NCBI RefSeq assembly: GCF_003952005.1
Contig: NZ_QXGJ01000007.1
Location: forward strand, 124,033 to 188,032
From: Bifidobacterium callimiconis
GTDB lineage: Bacteria > Actinomycetota > Actinomycetes > Actinomycetales > Bifidobacteriaceae
Direction of reading: 5' to 3'
DNA: 64,000 bases
In this document: positions 38,175-47,724 of the stretch, piece after piece
Position numbering within the stretch: the first letter of the stretch is position 1
Layout of the letters: each line of letters starts with the position of its first letter
Notes under the pieces: model-generated
Databases searched by the model: none
Told to the model about the DNA's origin: nothing
Seen by the model: only the letters and a program-made list of their open reading frames with translations
Program-made: the position numbers and the translations under genes

Positions 38175-40247
38175 CTACCAGATGCGGACGCGCTGGTCGG
38201 GAGCCAGCCACATCTTGTTGTTCTCGGTCACACCGAACGCCTTGTAGAACAGGTCCACGTTGCGCACGATGCCGTTCGTACGGAACTCGGCGGGGGAGTG
38301 CGGGTCGATCTGCAGATACTGTTCGGCCAGCTCGTCACGGTTCTTGCCACGCCAGATCGACGCATACGACAGGAAGAACCGCTGCGCGCCCGTGAATCCG
38401 TCGATCACCGGTGCCTTCTCCAGCGCCTTGGACACGGCCTCGGTCGAACCGTTCGGCGCGCCCAGCGAGATCGCGTACGCCTTGATGGCGATGTTCACGC
38501 CGCCAAGATCGCCGATGTTCTCGCCGATCGTCAGCGCGCCGTTCACATGCGGCGCCTTTTCCGGATGGCCGGCGGCCTCGTACTTCTCGGCCAGCTGCGC
38601 GGGAACGAATCCGTTGTACTGTTCGATCAGCGCCTTGGTACGGTTCTCGAAGTTCGCGCGATCCTCGGCCGTCCACCAGTCGTGCAGCTTGCCGTCGCCG
38701 TCGTACTTGCTGCCCTGATCGTCGAATCCGTGACCGATCTCATGGCCGATCACCGCGCCGATGCCACCGTAGTTGGCCGCATCCTCGGCGTTCGGATCGA
38801 AGAACGGCGGCTGCAGGATCGCCGCGGGGAACACGATCACGTTCATCGTCGGCTCATAGTAGGCGTTCACCGTCTGCGGGTTCATCAGCCACTCGTCCTT
38901 GTCCACGGCCTTGCCGGCCTTCGACAGCTGATAGCCTGCCTCGTAACGGAACGCGTTGCGCAGGCTCTCGACCAGCGACAGGTCGTCGGACACGCTCAGC
39001 GCACCGTAGTCGCGCCAGTGGTTCGTGTAGCCGATCTTCGGGGAGAACTTCGACAGCTTCTCCAGCGCCTTGCCCTTGGTCTCCTCGCCCAGCCAGTCGC
39101 TCGCCTGGATCGACGCGCGGTAGGCGCTGATCAGATTGGCGACCAGCTCTTCCATACGCTGCTTCGACGAATCAGGGAAGTGACGGCGCACGTACTCGCG
39201 GCCCACGTCCTCGCCGCTGATGCCGTTGACCAGCGACACCGCGCGCTTCCAACGGTCGCGCTGCTTGGTGGTGCCGGAAAGCACCTTGCCATAGAAGTCG
39301 AAACGAGCCTGATCGAACTCGTGGCTCAGATAGCCGGCCCAGCCGATCAGCAGGTGCACGCGCGCCCACAGCTTCAGATCGTCGAGATCGGTCTCCGCCC
39401 AGAAGCGGTTGATACCCGTCAGGAAGCTCGGCTCATGCACGATCGTCTTGGCGAGCACGGCATGCATGTCGATCGGCAGCAGACCGGCGGCCACCGTCTG
39501 ATCGTAGGCGGTCTGCCACGCCTGCGCCCACGCCTCGATGTCGAAGTCGGCGAGCGTGGACTTCAGATCCGCGTAATCGGTGGGGTTGTAGGTCTTGTCC
39601 TCGTCGCGCGTGGCCACCACGTCCCAGTGATGGCGGGCGATGCGCTTCTCCACGTCGAGGAAGCGCTCGGCCAGGCGGCTCGCCTCGTCGCCGGTGGCTG
39701 CGTACTTGGAAAGCTGCAGCAGATTCGCCACCATGTCCACGTAGGCGGCGCGCACCTGCTCGTAACGGTCCTCGCGGTAGTACGCCTCGTCGGGCAGTGC
39801 CAGACCGGCCTGTTCGATGTGCGCCACGTTCACATCCGGGTCGCCCGGGTTCGGGTAGACCATGAGCCCGATCAGATCCGGGCCGCCCGCCGGGTTGAGC
39901 GCACCGAGCACACGGGTAAGCGAGGCCTTGTCGGAGGCGGAATCCACGGCATCCAGATCAGGGCGAAGCGGTTCGATGCCCGCCGCATCGATCGCATCCT
40001 GATTCAGGAACGAACGGTAGAGCACCGCCGACTTGATCGCCGGACTGTCCTCATCCTCGAGAATGTCACGAACATCCCTTTCCGCGTTCTCGGCGAGCTT
40101 GTCGAACGCACCGAACCGCGCACGATCCTCGGGAAGCGAATACGTGTCGATCCACGGGCCGTTGACGTAGCGGAAGAAATCATCGGAAGGCTTGATCACG
40201 GAAGAGAACGATGCCGGATCGATGCCGGAAATAAGCGTGTCTGTCAT
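38175..40247 (-). CDS. M13 family zinc metallopeptidase (neprilysin/PepO type)
   Basis: 690 residues, ATG at 40247. The zinc site HEIGH (near residue 498, in GAVIGHEIGHGFDDQG) is followed about 60 residues later by the third ligand motif ENIGDLGG. The substrate motif NAYYEPTMNVIVFPAAIL precedes. There is no signal peptide or TM helix, so it resembles cytoplasmic lactic-acid-bacterial PepO, an oligopeptide endopeptidase. It is divergent from map. Confidence 0.95.
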   Translation of the reverse strand: MTDTLISGIDPASFSSVIKPSDDFFRYVNGPWIDTYSLPEDRARFGAFDKLAENAERDVRDILEDEDSPAIKSAVLYRSFLNQDAIDAAGIEPLRPDLDAVDSASDKASLTRVLGALNPAGGPDLIGLMVYPNPGDPDVNVAHIEQAGLALPDEAYYREDRYEQVRAAYVDMVANLLQLSKYAATGDEASRLAERFLDVEKRIARHHWDVVATRDEDKTYNPTDYADLKSTLADFDIEAWAQAWQTAYDQTVAAGLLPIDMHAVLAKTIVHEPSFLTGINRFWAETDLDDLKLWARVHLLIGWAGYLSHEFDQARFDFYGKVLSGTTKQRDRWKRAVSLVNGISGEDVGREYVRRHFPDSSKQRMEELVANLISAYRASIQASDWLGEETKGKALEKLSKFSPKIGYTNHWRDYGALSVSDDLSLVESLRNAFRYEAGYQLSKAGKAVDKDEWLMNPQTVNAYYEPTMNVIVFPAAILQPPFFDPNAEDAANYGGIGAVIGHEIGHGFDDQGSKYDGDGKLHDWWTAEDRANFENRTKALIEQYNGFVPAQLAEKYEAAGHPEKAPHVNGALTIGENIGDLGGVNIAIKAYAISLGAPNGSTEAVSKALEKAPVIDGFTGAQRFFLSYASIWRGKNRDELAEQYLQIDPHSPAEFRTNGIVRNVDLFYKAFGVTENNKMWLAPDQRVRIW

Positions 40248-40444
40248 GATTCCAGAGTAACGATCCGGCCATACTTATGGCCGTGATATTCCGCATGGCT
40301 AATGTTTCACACGACGTTTTGTGCGATCGATCGCAGGCGGCTGCCGACCTGAGAACGGTTATCAACGCATGCCGAGACGTTGCAGTACAGTGACGATGAG
40401 TACAGTGGATTGGAAAACTGTAGAACGCAGAAAGTGAATCAGCA

Positions 40445-41221
40445 GTGATCGAACTCAAGACACCTCAGGAAATCAACGAAATGCGCCCCGCCGGCAAGTT
40501 CGTGGCGGGCATCCTTTCCGATCTCAAGAAGTCCACCAAGGTGGGCACCAACCTGCTCGAGATCGACGACTTCGTCAAGCGCCGCATCGAATCGCGCAAG
40601 GGCGCCGAATCCTGCTACGTGGACTACGCCCCCGACTTCGGCACCGGTCCGTTCGCCCACTACATCTGCACCTCCGTGAACGACGCCGTGCTGCACGGCG
40701 TGCCCTACGACTACACGCTCAAGGACGGCGATCTGGTGTCGCTCGACCTGGCGATCAACGTGGACGGCTGGGTGGCCGACTCCGCCATCAGCTTCGTGGT
40801 GGGCAACGACCCCGACCCCGAGGATCTGCGACTGATCAAGTGCACCGAGGAGGCGCTCGCCGCCGGCATCGACCAGGCCCGTTCCGGCAACCGTCTGGGC
40901 GACATCTCCGCCGCCGTCGGTGACGTGGCGCACTCCTACGGCTACACCGTGAACCTCGAGTTCGGCGGCCACGGTGTAGGTCGCATCATGCACGGCGATC
41001 CGCACGTGCCGAACGACGGCAAGGCGCACCACGGCTACAAGCTGCGCCCGGGCCTCGTCATCGCCATCGAACCGTGGTTCCTCAAGAGCACCGACGAGAT
41101 CTACCAGGATGCCAAGGACGGCTGGACGCTGCGTTCCGCCGACGGCTCCCGCGGCGCCCACAGCGAGCACACGATCGCGATCACCGACGGCGACCCGATC
41201 ATCCTCACCGCCCGCGACTAG
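40445..41221 (+). CDS. map: Methionine aminopeptidase, type I
   Basis: 258 residues, GTG start at 40445. IELKTPQEINEMRPAGKFVA, HGVPYDYTLKDGDLVSLDLA, GHGVGRIMHGDPHVPN and the late GLVIAIEPWF plus HSEHTIAITD provide the Asp, Asp, His, Glu, Glu metal ligands. It removes initiator methionine from nascent proteins. In many actinobacteria map sits behind adk; here it stands alone, divergent from the M13 peptidase. Confidence 0.95.
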   Translation: MIELKTPQEINEMRPAGKFVAGILSDLKKSTKVGTNLLEIDDFVKRRIESRKGAESCYVDYAPDFGTGPFAHYICTSVNDAVLHGVPYDYTLKDGDLVSLDLAINVDGWVADSAISFVVGNDPDPEDLRLIKCTEEALAAGIDQARSGNRLGDISAAVGDVAHSYGYTVNLEFGGHGVGRIMHGDPHVPNDGKAHHGYKLRPGLVIAIEPWFLKSTDEIYQDAKDGWTLRSADGSRGAHSEHTIAITDGDPIILTARD

Positions 41222-41238
41222 TCTCCCGTAGTTCTGTT

Positions 41239-41405
41239 GGCTTCCCCTTTGGGAACGGAAGCTAGCGGTCGACTCTCCCATAACTCCGCTGGCTTCCCCT
41301 TGAGGGGAAGCTGTCAGTCGAAGACTGACTGATGAGGTGATATCGACCACGTTGGCTCACCTCATCAGTCGACTCCGTCGACAACTTCCCCTCAAGGGGA
41401 AGCAT
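41239..41405. repeat. Modular hairpin repeats, GGGGAAGC/ATGAGGTGA variant
   Basis: This is in the 416-bp map-gltA gap. A degenerate head at 41239-41262 is followed by a direct unit 41291-41340: CTTCCCCTTGAGGGGAAG head, stem GTCAGTC-GAA-GACTGAC, tail CTGATGAGGTGA. A mirror unit is at 41357-41403, with stem GTCGAC-TCC-GTCGAC. The two tails face each other. Nothing else in the gap is recognisable except the gltA leader. Confidence 0.85.
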
Positions 41406-41637
41406 AAAAATCGACATAAGGGGAAGCCCACGGAACCGGTCCCTAAAAATGGGCATTACGCGGCATCGGCGCCGCGCATCCTGTAACCTAAGACGACATT
41501 ACGGCTCGTACACTTCGTGAGTCGGACGATTCGTACGTTTTTCGGCGTTCATTTCGACGTGCAGCCACGCATCGGCATACAGATATCGCAGATGTGCGGA
41601 TGACGACGTACGGATCGCAGAGTTTTAGGGAGGGCAA

Positions 41638-42924
41638 ATGTCTACAGCAAAGCTGGAGGTGGAATCCACCGCGTACAATCTGCCGGTCGTGAAGGCCACC
41701 TGCGGGCCCGACGGCATCGTGGTGTCCAAACTCCGCAACGACGGCTGGGTCACACTGGACCCGGGCTTCCTCACCACCGCGCAGTGCGAATCCAAGATCA
41801 CGTTCATCGACGGACACAACTCCGTGCTGCGCTACCGCGGATACCCGATCAGCCAGCTGTGCGAGCATTCGAACTTCCTCGAAGTGGCGTGGTTGCTCCA
41901 GTACGGCGAGCTGCCGACCGCGGCCCAGTATTCGAAGTACCGCGAGAACATTCTGCGCAAGACCGTGGTGGGCGAGGAGTTCCGCGCGTTCCTCGGCTCG
42001 TTCCCGCGCACGTCCCACCCGATGAGCGTGCTCGCCTCCGCCGTGAATGCGCTCGCCGCCTACCATCCCGACACCGTGGACATCAACGATCCCGGGCAGC
42101 TCAACGAGGCGGCGGCCAACATCATGGCCAAGGTGCGTACGATCGTTTCGCACATTCACCGTCGTCGTCGCGACGAGCCGATGATGTATCCGGATTATCT
42201 GCGCGGCTATGTGGACGACTTCCTGCGCATGAGCTTCGCCGTGCCGTACGTCAAGTTCGAATCCGATCCGCTTATGGTGGACGCGCTCGACAAGCTGCTC
42301 ATCATCCACGCCGATCATGAGCAGAACTGTTCCACGTCGGTGGTGCGCATCGCCGGCAGCGCGCACGCGAACCTGTATTCGGCCGTGGCGGCGGGCATCA
42401 ACGCGCTGTCCGGCCCGCTGCATGGAGGTGCGAACGAGGCCGTGCTGCGCCAGCTTGAGGAGATCCGTGACTCCGGCAAGAGCGTCAGGGAGTTCGTGGA
42501 GGAGGCGAAGAAGGACGGTCGCCGTATCTCCGGTCTGGGCCACCGCGTGTACAAGTCGTACGATCCGCGTGCGGCCATCGCGAAGAAGTACCTGAAGCAG
42601 ATCATGGAGCAGCGTTCCGACGTGTTTGCCGGCGAACAGGAGCTGCTCGACGTGGCGCTGGAACTGGAGGACATCGCCCTGCACGACGACTACTTCGTGT
42701 CGCGTCACCTGTATCCGAACGTCGATTTCTACACCGGTCTGATCTACCGTGCGATCGGCTTTGATCCGCAGATGTTCACCACGCTGTTCGCGCTGGGGCG
42801 CATTCCTGGTTGGATTGCACAGTATCGCGAGATGCTTGCCGATCCGGCCACGAAGATCGGCCGCCCGCGTCAGGTGTACACCGGCGAGCCCGAGCGCGCC
42901 TACGTGCCCATCGACCAGCGGTAG
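41638..42924 (+). CDS. gltA: Citrate synthase
   Basis: 428 residues, ATG 41638 with RBS GGGAGGG. Active-site segments: SVAAGINALSGPLHGGANEA-like (His in LHGGAN), SGLGHRVYKSYDPRA (His), and the Asp in VDFYTGLIYRAIGF. Type II hexameric length. It condenses oxaloacetate and acetyl-CoA; in bifidobacteria it would feed 2-oxoglutarate/glutamate synthesis rather than a full TCA cycle. A striking alternating repeat array starts five bases after its stop. Confidence 0.96.
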   Translation: MSTAKLEVESTAYNLPVVKATCGPDGIVVSKLRNDGWVTLDPGFLTTAQCESKITFIDGHNSVLRYRGYPISQLCEHSNFLEVAWLLQYGELPTAAQYSKYRENILRKTVVGEEFRAFLGSFPRTSHPMSVLASAVNALAAYHPDTVDINDPGQLNEAAANIMAKVRTIVSHIHRRRRDEPMMYPDYLRGYVDDFLRMSFAVPYVKFESDPLMVDALDKLLIIHADHEQNCSTSVVRIAGSAHANLYSAVAAGINALSGPLHGGANEAVLRQLEEIRDSGKSVREFVEEAKKDGRRISGLGHRVYKSYDPRAAIAKKYLKQIMEQRSDVFAGEQELLDVALELEDIALHDDYFVSRHLYPNVDFYTGLIYRAIGFDPQMFTTLFALGRIPGWIAQYREMLADPATKIGRPRQVYTGEPERAYVPIDQR

Positions 42925-42929
42925 GGGAT

Positions 42930-43125
42930 AACTGCGGTTTGGTTGTCGGTCGGCTACGGACCCGCAGCGGGGATGATCCTTCGCTGCGGGTCCGTTCTGT
43001 TATCGCGACAAACCCGCAGCGAACGTACCTGCCCGCTGCGGGTTTGTACGGCTGCAACGACGGACCCGCAGTGTAGCAACTTCCCCGCTGCGGGTCCGTC
43101 GCGGACCCGATACACACCCGCAGCG
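42930..43125. repeat. Alternating 14-bp arm array with exact 26-bp step after gltA
   Basis: Arms start at 42930 (degenerate), 42956, 42982, 43008, 43034, 43060, 43086 and 43112, alternating orientation. Type: ACGGACCCGCAGCG and its complement CGCTGCGGGTCCGT. The arms at 43008/43034 carry paired changes (ACAAAC / GTTTGT). Spacers are always 12 nt and unrelated. Neighbouring arms can form three 14-bp hairpins with 12-base loops at a 52-bp period. Function unknown; terminators are one option, though no T-runs are seen. Confidence 0.85.
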
Positions 43126-43147
43126 AACCGTCTGCTCCTTGGTTCGC

Positions 43148-43350
43148 CCTCCCTCAGTCCGCCTCCGGCGTCCAGCTCCCTCCCACGGAGGGAGCACACG
43201 GGGATTGAGATCGGACTCTCCAGTGTTCTCCCTCCGAGGGAGGGAGATGTCGCGACGAATGTCGTGACAGAGGGAGGGGGGCCGATATCTGTGTGCGCCA
43301 AGTTCTCTCCCTCGGTCCGCCTCTGTCGGCCGCCCCCCCACGGAGGGAGC
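43148..43350. repeat. Modular hairpin repeat block downstream of gltA and dapD
   Basis: An inverted unit is at 43148-43194 (stem GTCCGCC / GGCGTCC). A direct unit is at 43226-43279: head GTTCTCCCTCCGAGGGAGGG, stem GTCGCGAC-GAAT-GTCGTGAC. A decayed inverted unit is at 43305-43350. With the array at 42930-43125 it accounts for nearly all of the 544-bp gap between convergent gltA and dapD. Confidence 0.83.
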
Positions 43351-43360
43351 ACGGGGAGAT

Positions 43361-43462
43361 AAAAAATCGGGGATGCGTGCGTCGTCAAGGCGCCGAAGGC
43401 GAAGGCGTATTTGAATACGTCGAGTCTTCGGCAACGCGGACGACGCTCCATCCCCGAATTTT
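43361..43462 (-). terminator. Large branched terminator of dapD
   Basis: Read on the dapD strand, TTCGGGGATG pairs with CATCCCCGA. A CGTCGTC/GACGACG extension follows after a short mismatch, with inner GCCGAAG/CTTCGGC pairs. The distal side ends in a run of six T. It starts about 7 bases after the dapD stop. The opposite strand also ends in T-rich DNA, so it may work both ways. Confidence 0.75.
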
Positions 43463-43468
43463 TTTCGG

Positions 43469-44452
43469 TTAGTTCTTGTGCAGCGCGGCGTTGAGTTCGA
43501 TGCCCTTCTTGCGGCTGCGCGCCTCGATGGCGCCGCTGACGGAGTTGCGGATGAACATGATGTTGTCCTTGCCGGAGAGTTCGGCGCCCTTGACGACGTC
43601 GAGCGGCTGGCCGGCGGCGACCTTGGCTTTGTCGTAGATGGTGACCTTGGTGCCGGCGGTGACGTAGAGGCCGGCTTCGACGACGCAGTTGTCGCCAAGG
43701 GAGATGCCGATGCCGGCGTTGGCGCCGAGCAGGGAGTGCTCGCCGATGGAGTTGCGCAGCTTGCCGCCGCCGGAGAGGGTGCCCATGATGGAGGCGCCGC
43801 CGCCGATGTCGGAGCCGTTGCCGACCACGACGCCCTGGGAGACGCGGCCCTCGACCATGGAGGTGCCGAGCGTGCCGGCATTGAAGTTGACGAATCCGGC
43901 GTGCATGACGGTGGTGCCTTCGGCCAGGTGGGCGCCCAGACGCACGCGGTCGGCGTCGCCGATACGCACGCCGGAGGGCACGACGTAGTCGATCATGCGG
44001 GGGAACTTGTCCACGGACAGCACGTTGACGTCGGCGGTGGGCAGCGGGCTGCCGGCGGTGGCCTTGAGCACGTCGAGCTTGCGCAGGGCGAAGTCCTCCA
44101 CGGCGAACGGGCCGTAGTTGGTCCACACGACGTTGTTGAGCTTGCCGAAGATGCCGTCGAGGTTGAGGGTGTTCGGCTTGGCGAGACGCATGCTCATGAG
44201 GTGCAGGCGCAGGTAGGCGTCGGCGGCGTCGACGATCGGCTCGTCGAGTGCGGAGACGGTGAACACGGGCACGCGGCGCACGCCACGGGCGTCGGCCTGA
44301 TCATGGACGAGCGCACCGAAGTCGTGGTTGGGACGCTTGTCGTCGGCGGGCGCGTCGCCGAGTTCGAGCTGCGGATACCACACGTCGAGGGTGTTGCCGG
44401 CGGCGTCGACGCTGGCAAGTCCCCAGCCCCATGCCTTGCGTGATTCGGTCAT
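43469..44452 (-). CDS. dapD: Tetrahydrodipicolinate N-succinyltransferase
   Basis: 327 residues from ATG at 44452, with AAGGAG upstream; a longer frame to 44551 lacks support. The actinobacterial DapD pattern is seen: [20 protein letters not shown], then [20 protein letters not shown] and [15 protein letters not shown]. Left-handed beta-helix hexapeptides follow ([34 protein letters not shown]). It acts in the succinylase branch of lysine/diaminopimelate synthesis. Monocistronic, ended by a large terminator. Confidence 0.94.
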   Translation of the reverse strand: MTESRKAWGWGLASVDAAGNTLDVWYPQLELGDAPADDKRPNHDFGALVHDQADARGVRRVPVFTVSALDEPIVDAADAYLRLHLMSMRLAKPNTLNLDGIFGKLNNVVWTNYGPFAVEDFALRKLDVLKATAGSPLPTADVNVLSVDKFPRMIDYVVPSGVRIGDADRVRLGAHLAEGTTVMHAGFVNFNAGTLGTSMVEGRVSQGVVVGNGSDIGGGASIMGTLSGGGKLRNSIGEHSLLGANAGIGISLGDNCVVEAGLYVTAGTKVTIYDKAKVAAGQPLDVVKGAELSGKDNIMFIRNSVSGAIEARSRKKGIELNAALHKN

Positions 44453-44655
44453 TTGTGCTCCTTCGGATTGGATGCGAATCGAATTGGCCGACCATATCCG
44501 GTGATATGGCGACCGGCCGCGTGCGGGCCTGATCCGCGCATGAACATGCACGGGCCGCGCATACGGATTCCGCTCTTAACAATAAATCCTCCCGTCTACC
44601 CGTCAGACGAACGTCTCACGGCCGCAAAACGCTGTGTTTTGTGAGGGGGAACCGT

Positions 44656-44661
44656 TACAAT
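44656..44661 (+). promoter_or_regulatory. Candidate -10 box for a leaderless small ORF
   Basis: TACAAT at 44656-44661 ends 8 bases before the GTG at 44670, so transcription would begin at or next to the start codon. No convincing -35 is seen. Confidence 0.4.
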
Positions 44662-44669
44662 GGCGCTTT

Positions 44670-44801
44670 GTGAACGAATACCGGAAAGAACGCGAGCAGC
44701 AGACGCGTCGTCGTCGCACCGTCGCACGGGCGGTGAGCGTCGTCGTGGCCGTCGGCATGCTCGGCAGTTTGGTTATTCCGGCGTTGTACGCCGGTCTTTG
44801 A
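44670..44801 (+). CDS. Small single-pass membrane protein, possibly leaderless
   Basis: 43 residues, GTG start: a charged N-terminus (MNEYRKEREQQTRRRR) followed by one hydrophobic segment (VARAVSVVVAVGMLGSLVIP) and the end ALYAGL. Positive-inside rule places the N-terminus in the cytoplasm. No RBS is present, but a -10-like TACAAT lies 8 bases upstream. It is between divergent dapD and prfB; 44802-45081 shows no other gene. Function unknown. Confidence 0.5.
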   Translation: MNEYRKEREQQTRRRRTVARAVSVVVAVGMLGSLVIPALYAGL

Positions 44802-45081
44802 CGCGTCGATCCCGTAGTTGTCGACGATCCCATCGGCAGCGTTTCACGTGGAACGATCCCAAGTGGCGGAACGGTTCCATGAGCGAACCGCGAAATGTCG
44901 TGACCCACGTCGGGCATGTTCCGGCCGCCGTCCGACACCGTCCGATACGAACGACGACGAATACCGATTTCCCTATTTCCACCAGCCGCGACATGCCAGT
45001 CGTCGCGGTTTGTGCAAGGCCTGTTAAATCAGGAAGACCGACCGGCAATGAACGACCAGCATGACTGTAAGGTGAACAACG

Positions 45082-46218
45082 ATGGCAGAATTTGATTTTT
45101 CCCAAGGCATCAGCGAACTGCGTGCCAAGTACGACATGATCGCCACCGCGATCGATCTTGATTCCCTGCGCTCACAGATCAAGGATCTCGAGAAGGAGGC
45201 CAGCGCGCCCGGCCTGTGGGATGATCCCGAGAACGCGCAGAAGGTGACGAGCCGTCTGTCCGCGGCGGAATCCCAGCTCAAGCGCATCGAGGGTGCCGGC
45301 TCCCGCATCGACGATGTGGAGACGCTGGTGGAGCTCGGCCAGGAGGAGGGCGACAAGGACACCCTCGACGAAGCCGAGTCCGAAATCCAGACGCTGGGCA
45401 AGGACCTGGCCGATCTGGAGATCCAGACGCTGCTCGACGGCGAATACGACGAGCGTTCCGCCGTGGTGACGATCCGCTCCGGCGCCGGCGGCGTGGATGC
45501 GGCCGACTGGGCGCAGATCCTGCTGCGCATGTACCTGCGCTGGGCCGAGCGCCACGGCTACAAGGCCAAGGTGATGGACACCTCCTACGCAGAAGAGGCC
45601 GGCATCAAGTCCGCCACCTTCCAGGTGGACGCTCCGTACGCGTACGGTCGCCTGAGCGTGGAGGGCGGCACCCACCGTTTGGTGCGCATCAGCCCGTTCG
45701 ACAACCAGGGTCGCCGCCAGACCAGCTTCGCCGCGGTCGAGGTGGTGCCGCTGGTCGAGGCCACCGATCACATCGACGTTCCGGACAGCGACATCCGCGT
45801 GGATACGTACTGCTCCTCCGGCCCCGGCGGCCAGGGCGTGAACACCACGTACTCCGCGGTGCGCATCACCCACCTTCCCACCGGCATCGTGGTCACCATG
45901 CAGGACGAGCGCAGCCAGATCCAGAACCGCGCGTCCGCCATGGCCGTGCTGCAGTCCCGACTGCTCGTGCTCAAGCATGAGGAGGAGGCCAAGAAGAAGA
46001 AGGAGCTCGCCGGCGACATCAAGGCCAGCTGGGGCGATCAGATGCGTTCCTACGTGCTGCACCCGTACCAGATGGTCAAGGATCTGCGTACCGGATACGA
46101 GACCTCGCAGACGCAGGCCGTGTTCGACGGTGAGATCGACGAGTTCATCGACGCCGGTATCCGCTGGCGTCACCAGCAGCGTCGTGAGGCGCAGGCCGAG
46201 GCCGAAGCCGCCAACTAA
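45082..46218 (+). CDS. prfB: Peptide chain release factor 2
   Basis: 378 residues, one continuous frame. The GGQ motif in [19 protein letters not shown] triggers hydrolysis; SPF in [16 protein letters not shown] marks RF2 specificity (UGA/UAA). The E. coli-type programmed +1 frameshift near codon 25 is absent; the frame is open throughout, as in other actinobacteria. RBS AAGGTG precedes the ATG. ftsE begins 126 bp downstream. Confidence 0.96.
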   Translation: MAEFDFSQGISELRAKYDMIATAIDLDSLRSQIKDLEKEASAPGLWDDPENAQKVTSRLSAAESQLKRIEGAGSRIDDVETLVELGQEEGDKDTLDEAESEIQTLGKDLADLEIQTLLDGEYDERSAVVTIRSGAGGVDAADWAQILLRMYLRWAERHGYKAKVMDTSYAEEAGIKSATFQVDAPYAYGRLSVEGGTHRLVRISPFDNQGRRQTSFAAVEVVPLVEATDHIDVPDSDIRVDTYCSSGPGGQGVNTTYSAVRITHLPTGIVVTMQDERSQIQNRASAMAVLQSRLLVLKHEEEAKKKKELAGDIKASWGDQMRSYVLHPYQMVKDLRTGYETSQTQAVFDGEIDEFIDAGIRWRHQQRREAQAEAEAAN

Positions 46219-46344
46219 GTCGACGACACCGGCCGTTGGCATCACGCCGGCGGCCGGCTTCGAATATCTGAATATCTGAATATCGGTATGACAATCGGTA
46301 GGGATTGTCTGATCGATCGCGATTGATCGGGGTAGGGGATACCA

Positions 46345-47724
46345 ATGGCACTGATTTCGCTTAAGGACGTCACCAAAATATATCCGCGTGGATCACGTCC
46401 GGCGCTTGACGACATCACGCTCGACATCGATCGTGGCGAGTTCGTGTTCCTCGTGGGCGCGTCCGGTTCCGGCAAGACCACGCTGCTGAGTCTGCTGCTG
46501 CACGAGGAGCTGGCCACCGAAGGCGACATCCGCGTGGCGGGCAACGATCTGCGTCGCATGCGCAACCGTCAGGTGCCGCAGTATCGCCGATCCATCGGAT
46601 TCGTGTTCCAGGACTACAAGCTGCTGGCCAACAAGACCGTGTATCAGAACGTGGCGTTCGCGCTCGAGGTGATCGGCACCCGCCGGTCCACGATCAAGTC
46701 GCTCGTGCCGCAGGTGCTGCAGACCGTGGGCCTGACCGGCAAGGAGGACCGTCTGCCGCACGAGCTGTCCGGCGGCGAGGCACAGCGTGTGGCCATCGCC
46801 CGCGCCTACGTGAACCATCCGCAGATCCTGCTGGCCGACGAGCCCACCGGAAACCTGGACCCCACCACGTCGGTGGGCATCATGGAGGTGCTCGAGGCGA
46901 TCAACCGCACCGGCACCACCATCGTGATGGCCACGCACAACGAGGAGATCGTCAACTCCATGCGCAAGCGCGTGGTGGAGCTGCACAACGGCAAGATCGT
47001 ACGTGACGAGGCTCAGGGATCCTATGATTCCGCCACGTACTTCCCCGACGCGGAAGTGGAGGCGAGGGCGCAGAAGGCACTCGGCGTGGATGGTCGCACC
47101 CAGCTGCGCGCACGCGCCGAAGGCACGCCCGATGCCGACGACGCGCAGTCGAAGTCGGCCGCCAAGTCCACCGATCGTCTCGACGACAAGACCCGTTCCG
47201 TGACCGAAGGCGTGCTGGCCGCCGCCGAAGCCGTGAACAACGTGACCGCCGGCGACGAAGGCATCGCCCGTCTCGCCAACTCCGTGCACTCCGGTCGAAC
47301 CGGCCGATACGGCGAAGCATTCGCCCCCGTGGAGACCACGCTCACCTGGGGTCGAGGCATCGTCATCGATGACAGCACCGTCATCAACGACGACGGAAAC
47401 ACGACGAACGCTCCCGCAATCGACGACAATACCGACGATCGTGCGGAGAACGTGCCGGCCGCATCCGTGTCGGCCGCATCGGCGCCAGCCCAGCCCGAGA
47501 ACGATCCCGACGCCAAATTCAAGCCCAAGCGCGCACCCGCCCCGCCGGCCGCGCCCAAGCCCAGCCAGTCGGCATCGTCCGCGTCCAAGCGCAAGCCGAA
47601 CGGCACGAAGAAGAAGTCCGCGCCCAAACCGCCCACCCCGCCGGCTCCGCCCGCACCGCCGCACGGACGTCGAGGAAACGGCAACCAGAACCATACGAAC
47701 GACCAGCAGGAGAGCACACGATGA
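46345..47724 (+). CDS. ftsE: Cell division ATP-binding protein FtsE with long C-terminal extension
   Basis: 459 residues. Residues 1 to about 225 are a complete FtsE ABC domain: Walker A GASGSGKT at 38-45, signature [14 protein letters not shown], Walker [13 protein letters not shown]. The remaining 230 residues are not part of normal FtsE: an Ala/Asp-rich region, then Pro/Ala/Lys low complexity ([19 protein letters not shown]), ending basic and Asn/Gln-rich. The stop overlaps ftsX by four bases. With FtsX it should form the membrane complex that activates a cell-wall hydrolase. Confidence 0.95.
   Translation: MALISLKDVTKIYPRGSRPALDDITLDIDRGEFVFLVGASGSGKTTLLSLLLHEELATEGDIRVAGNDLRRMRNRQVPQYRRSIGFVFQDYKLLANKTVYQNVAFALEVIGTRRSTIKSLVPQVLQTVGLTGKEDRLPHELSGGEAQRVAIARAYVNHPQILLADEPTGNLDPTTSVGIMEVLEAINRTGTTIVMATHNEEIVNSMRKRVVELHNGKIVRDEAQGSYDSATYFPDAEVEARAQKALGVDGRTQLRARAEGTPDADDAQSKSAAKSTDRLDDKTRSVTEGVLAAAEAVNNVTAGDEGIARLANSVHSGRTGRYGEAFAPVETTLTWGRGIVIDDSTVINDDGNTTNAPAIDDNTDDRAENVPAASVSAASAPAQPENDPDAKFKPKRAPAPPAAPKPSQSASSASKRKPNGTKKKSAPKPPTPPAPPAPPHGRRGNGNQNHTNDQQESTR

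Noticed and set aside
42930..43125. CRISPR array
   Set aside because: Arms alternate in orientation, are only 14 bp and spacers are 12 nt; no cas genes nearby. It is a different kind of array.
43478..44443. 321-codon plus-strand frame opposite dapD
   Set aside because: The minus-strand frame is a clear DapD with RBS; the plus frame is its shadow.
44660..45064. 134-codon frame starting at ATG 44660
   Set aside because: Arg/Ser-rich shadow composition; the overlapping 43-residue frame has a sensible membrane-protein layout.
45082..45200. Programmed +1 frameshift in prfB
   Set aside because: The frame is continuous from ATG through the RF2 core; no in-frame UGA is present near codon 25.
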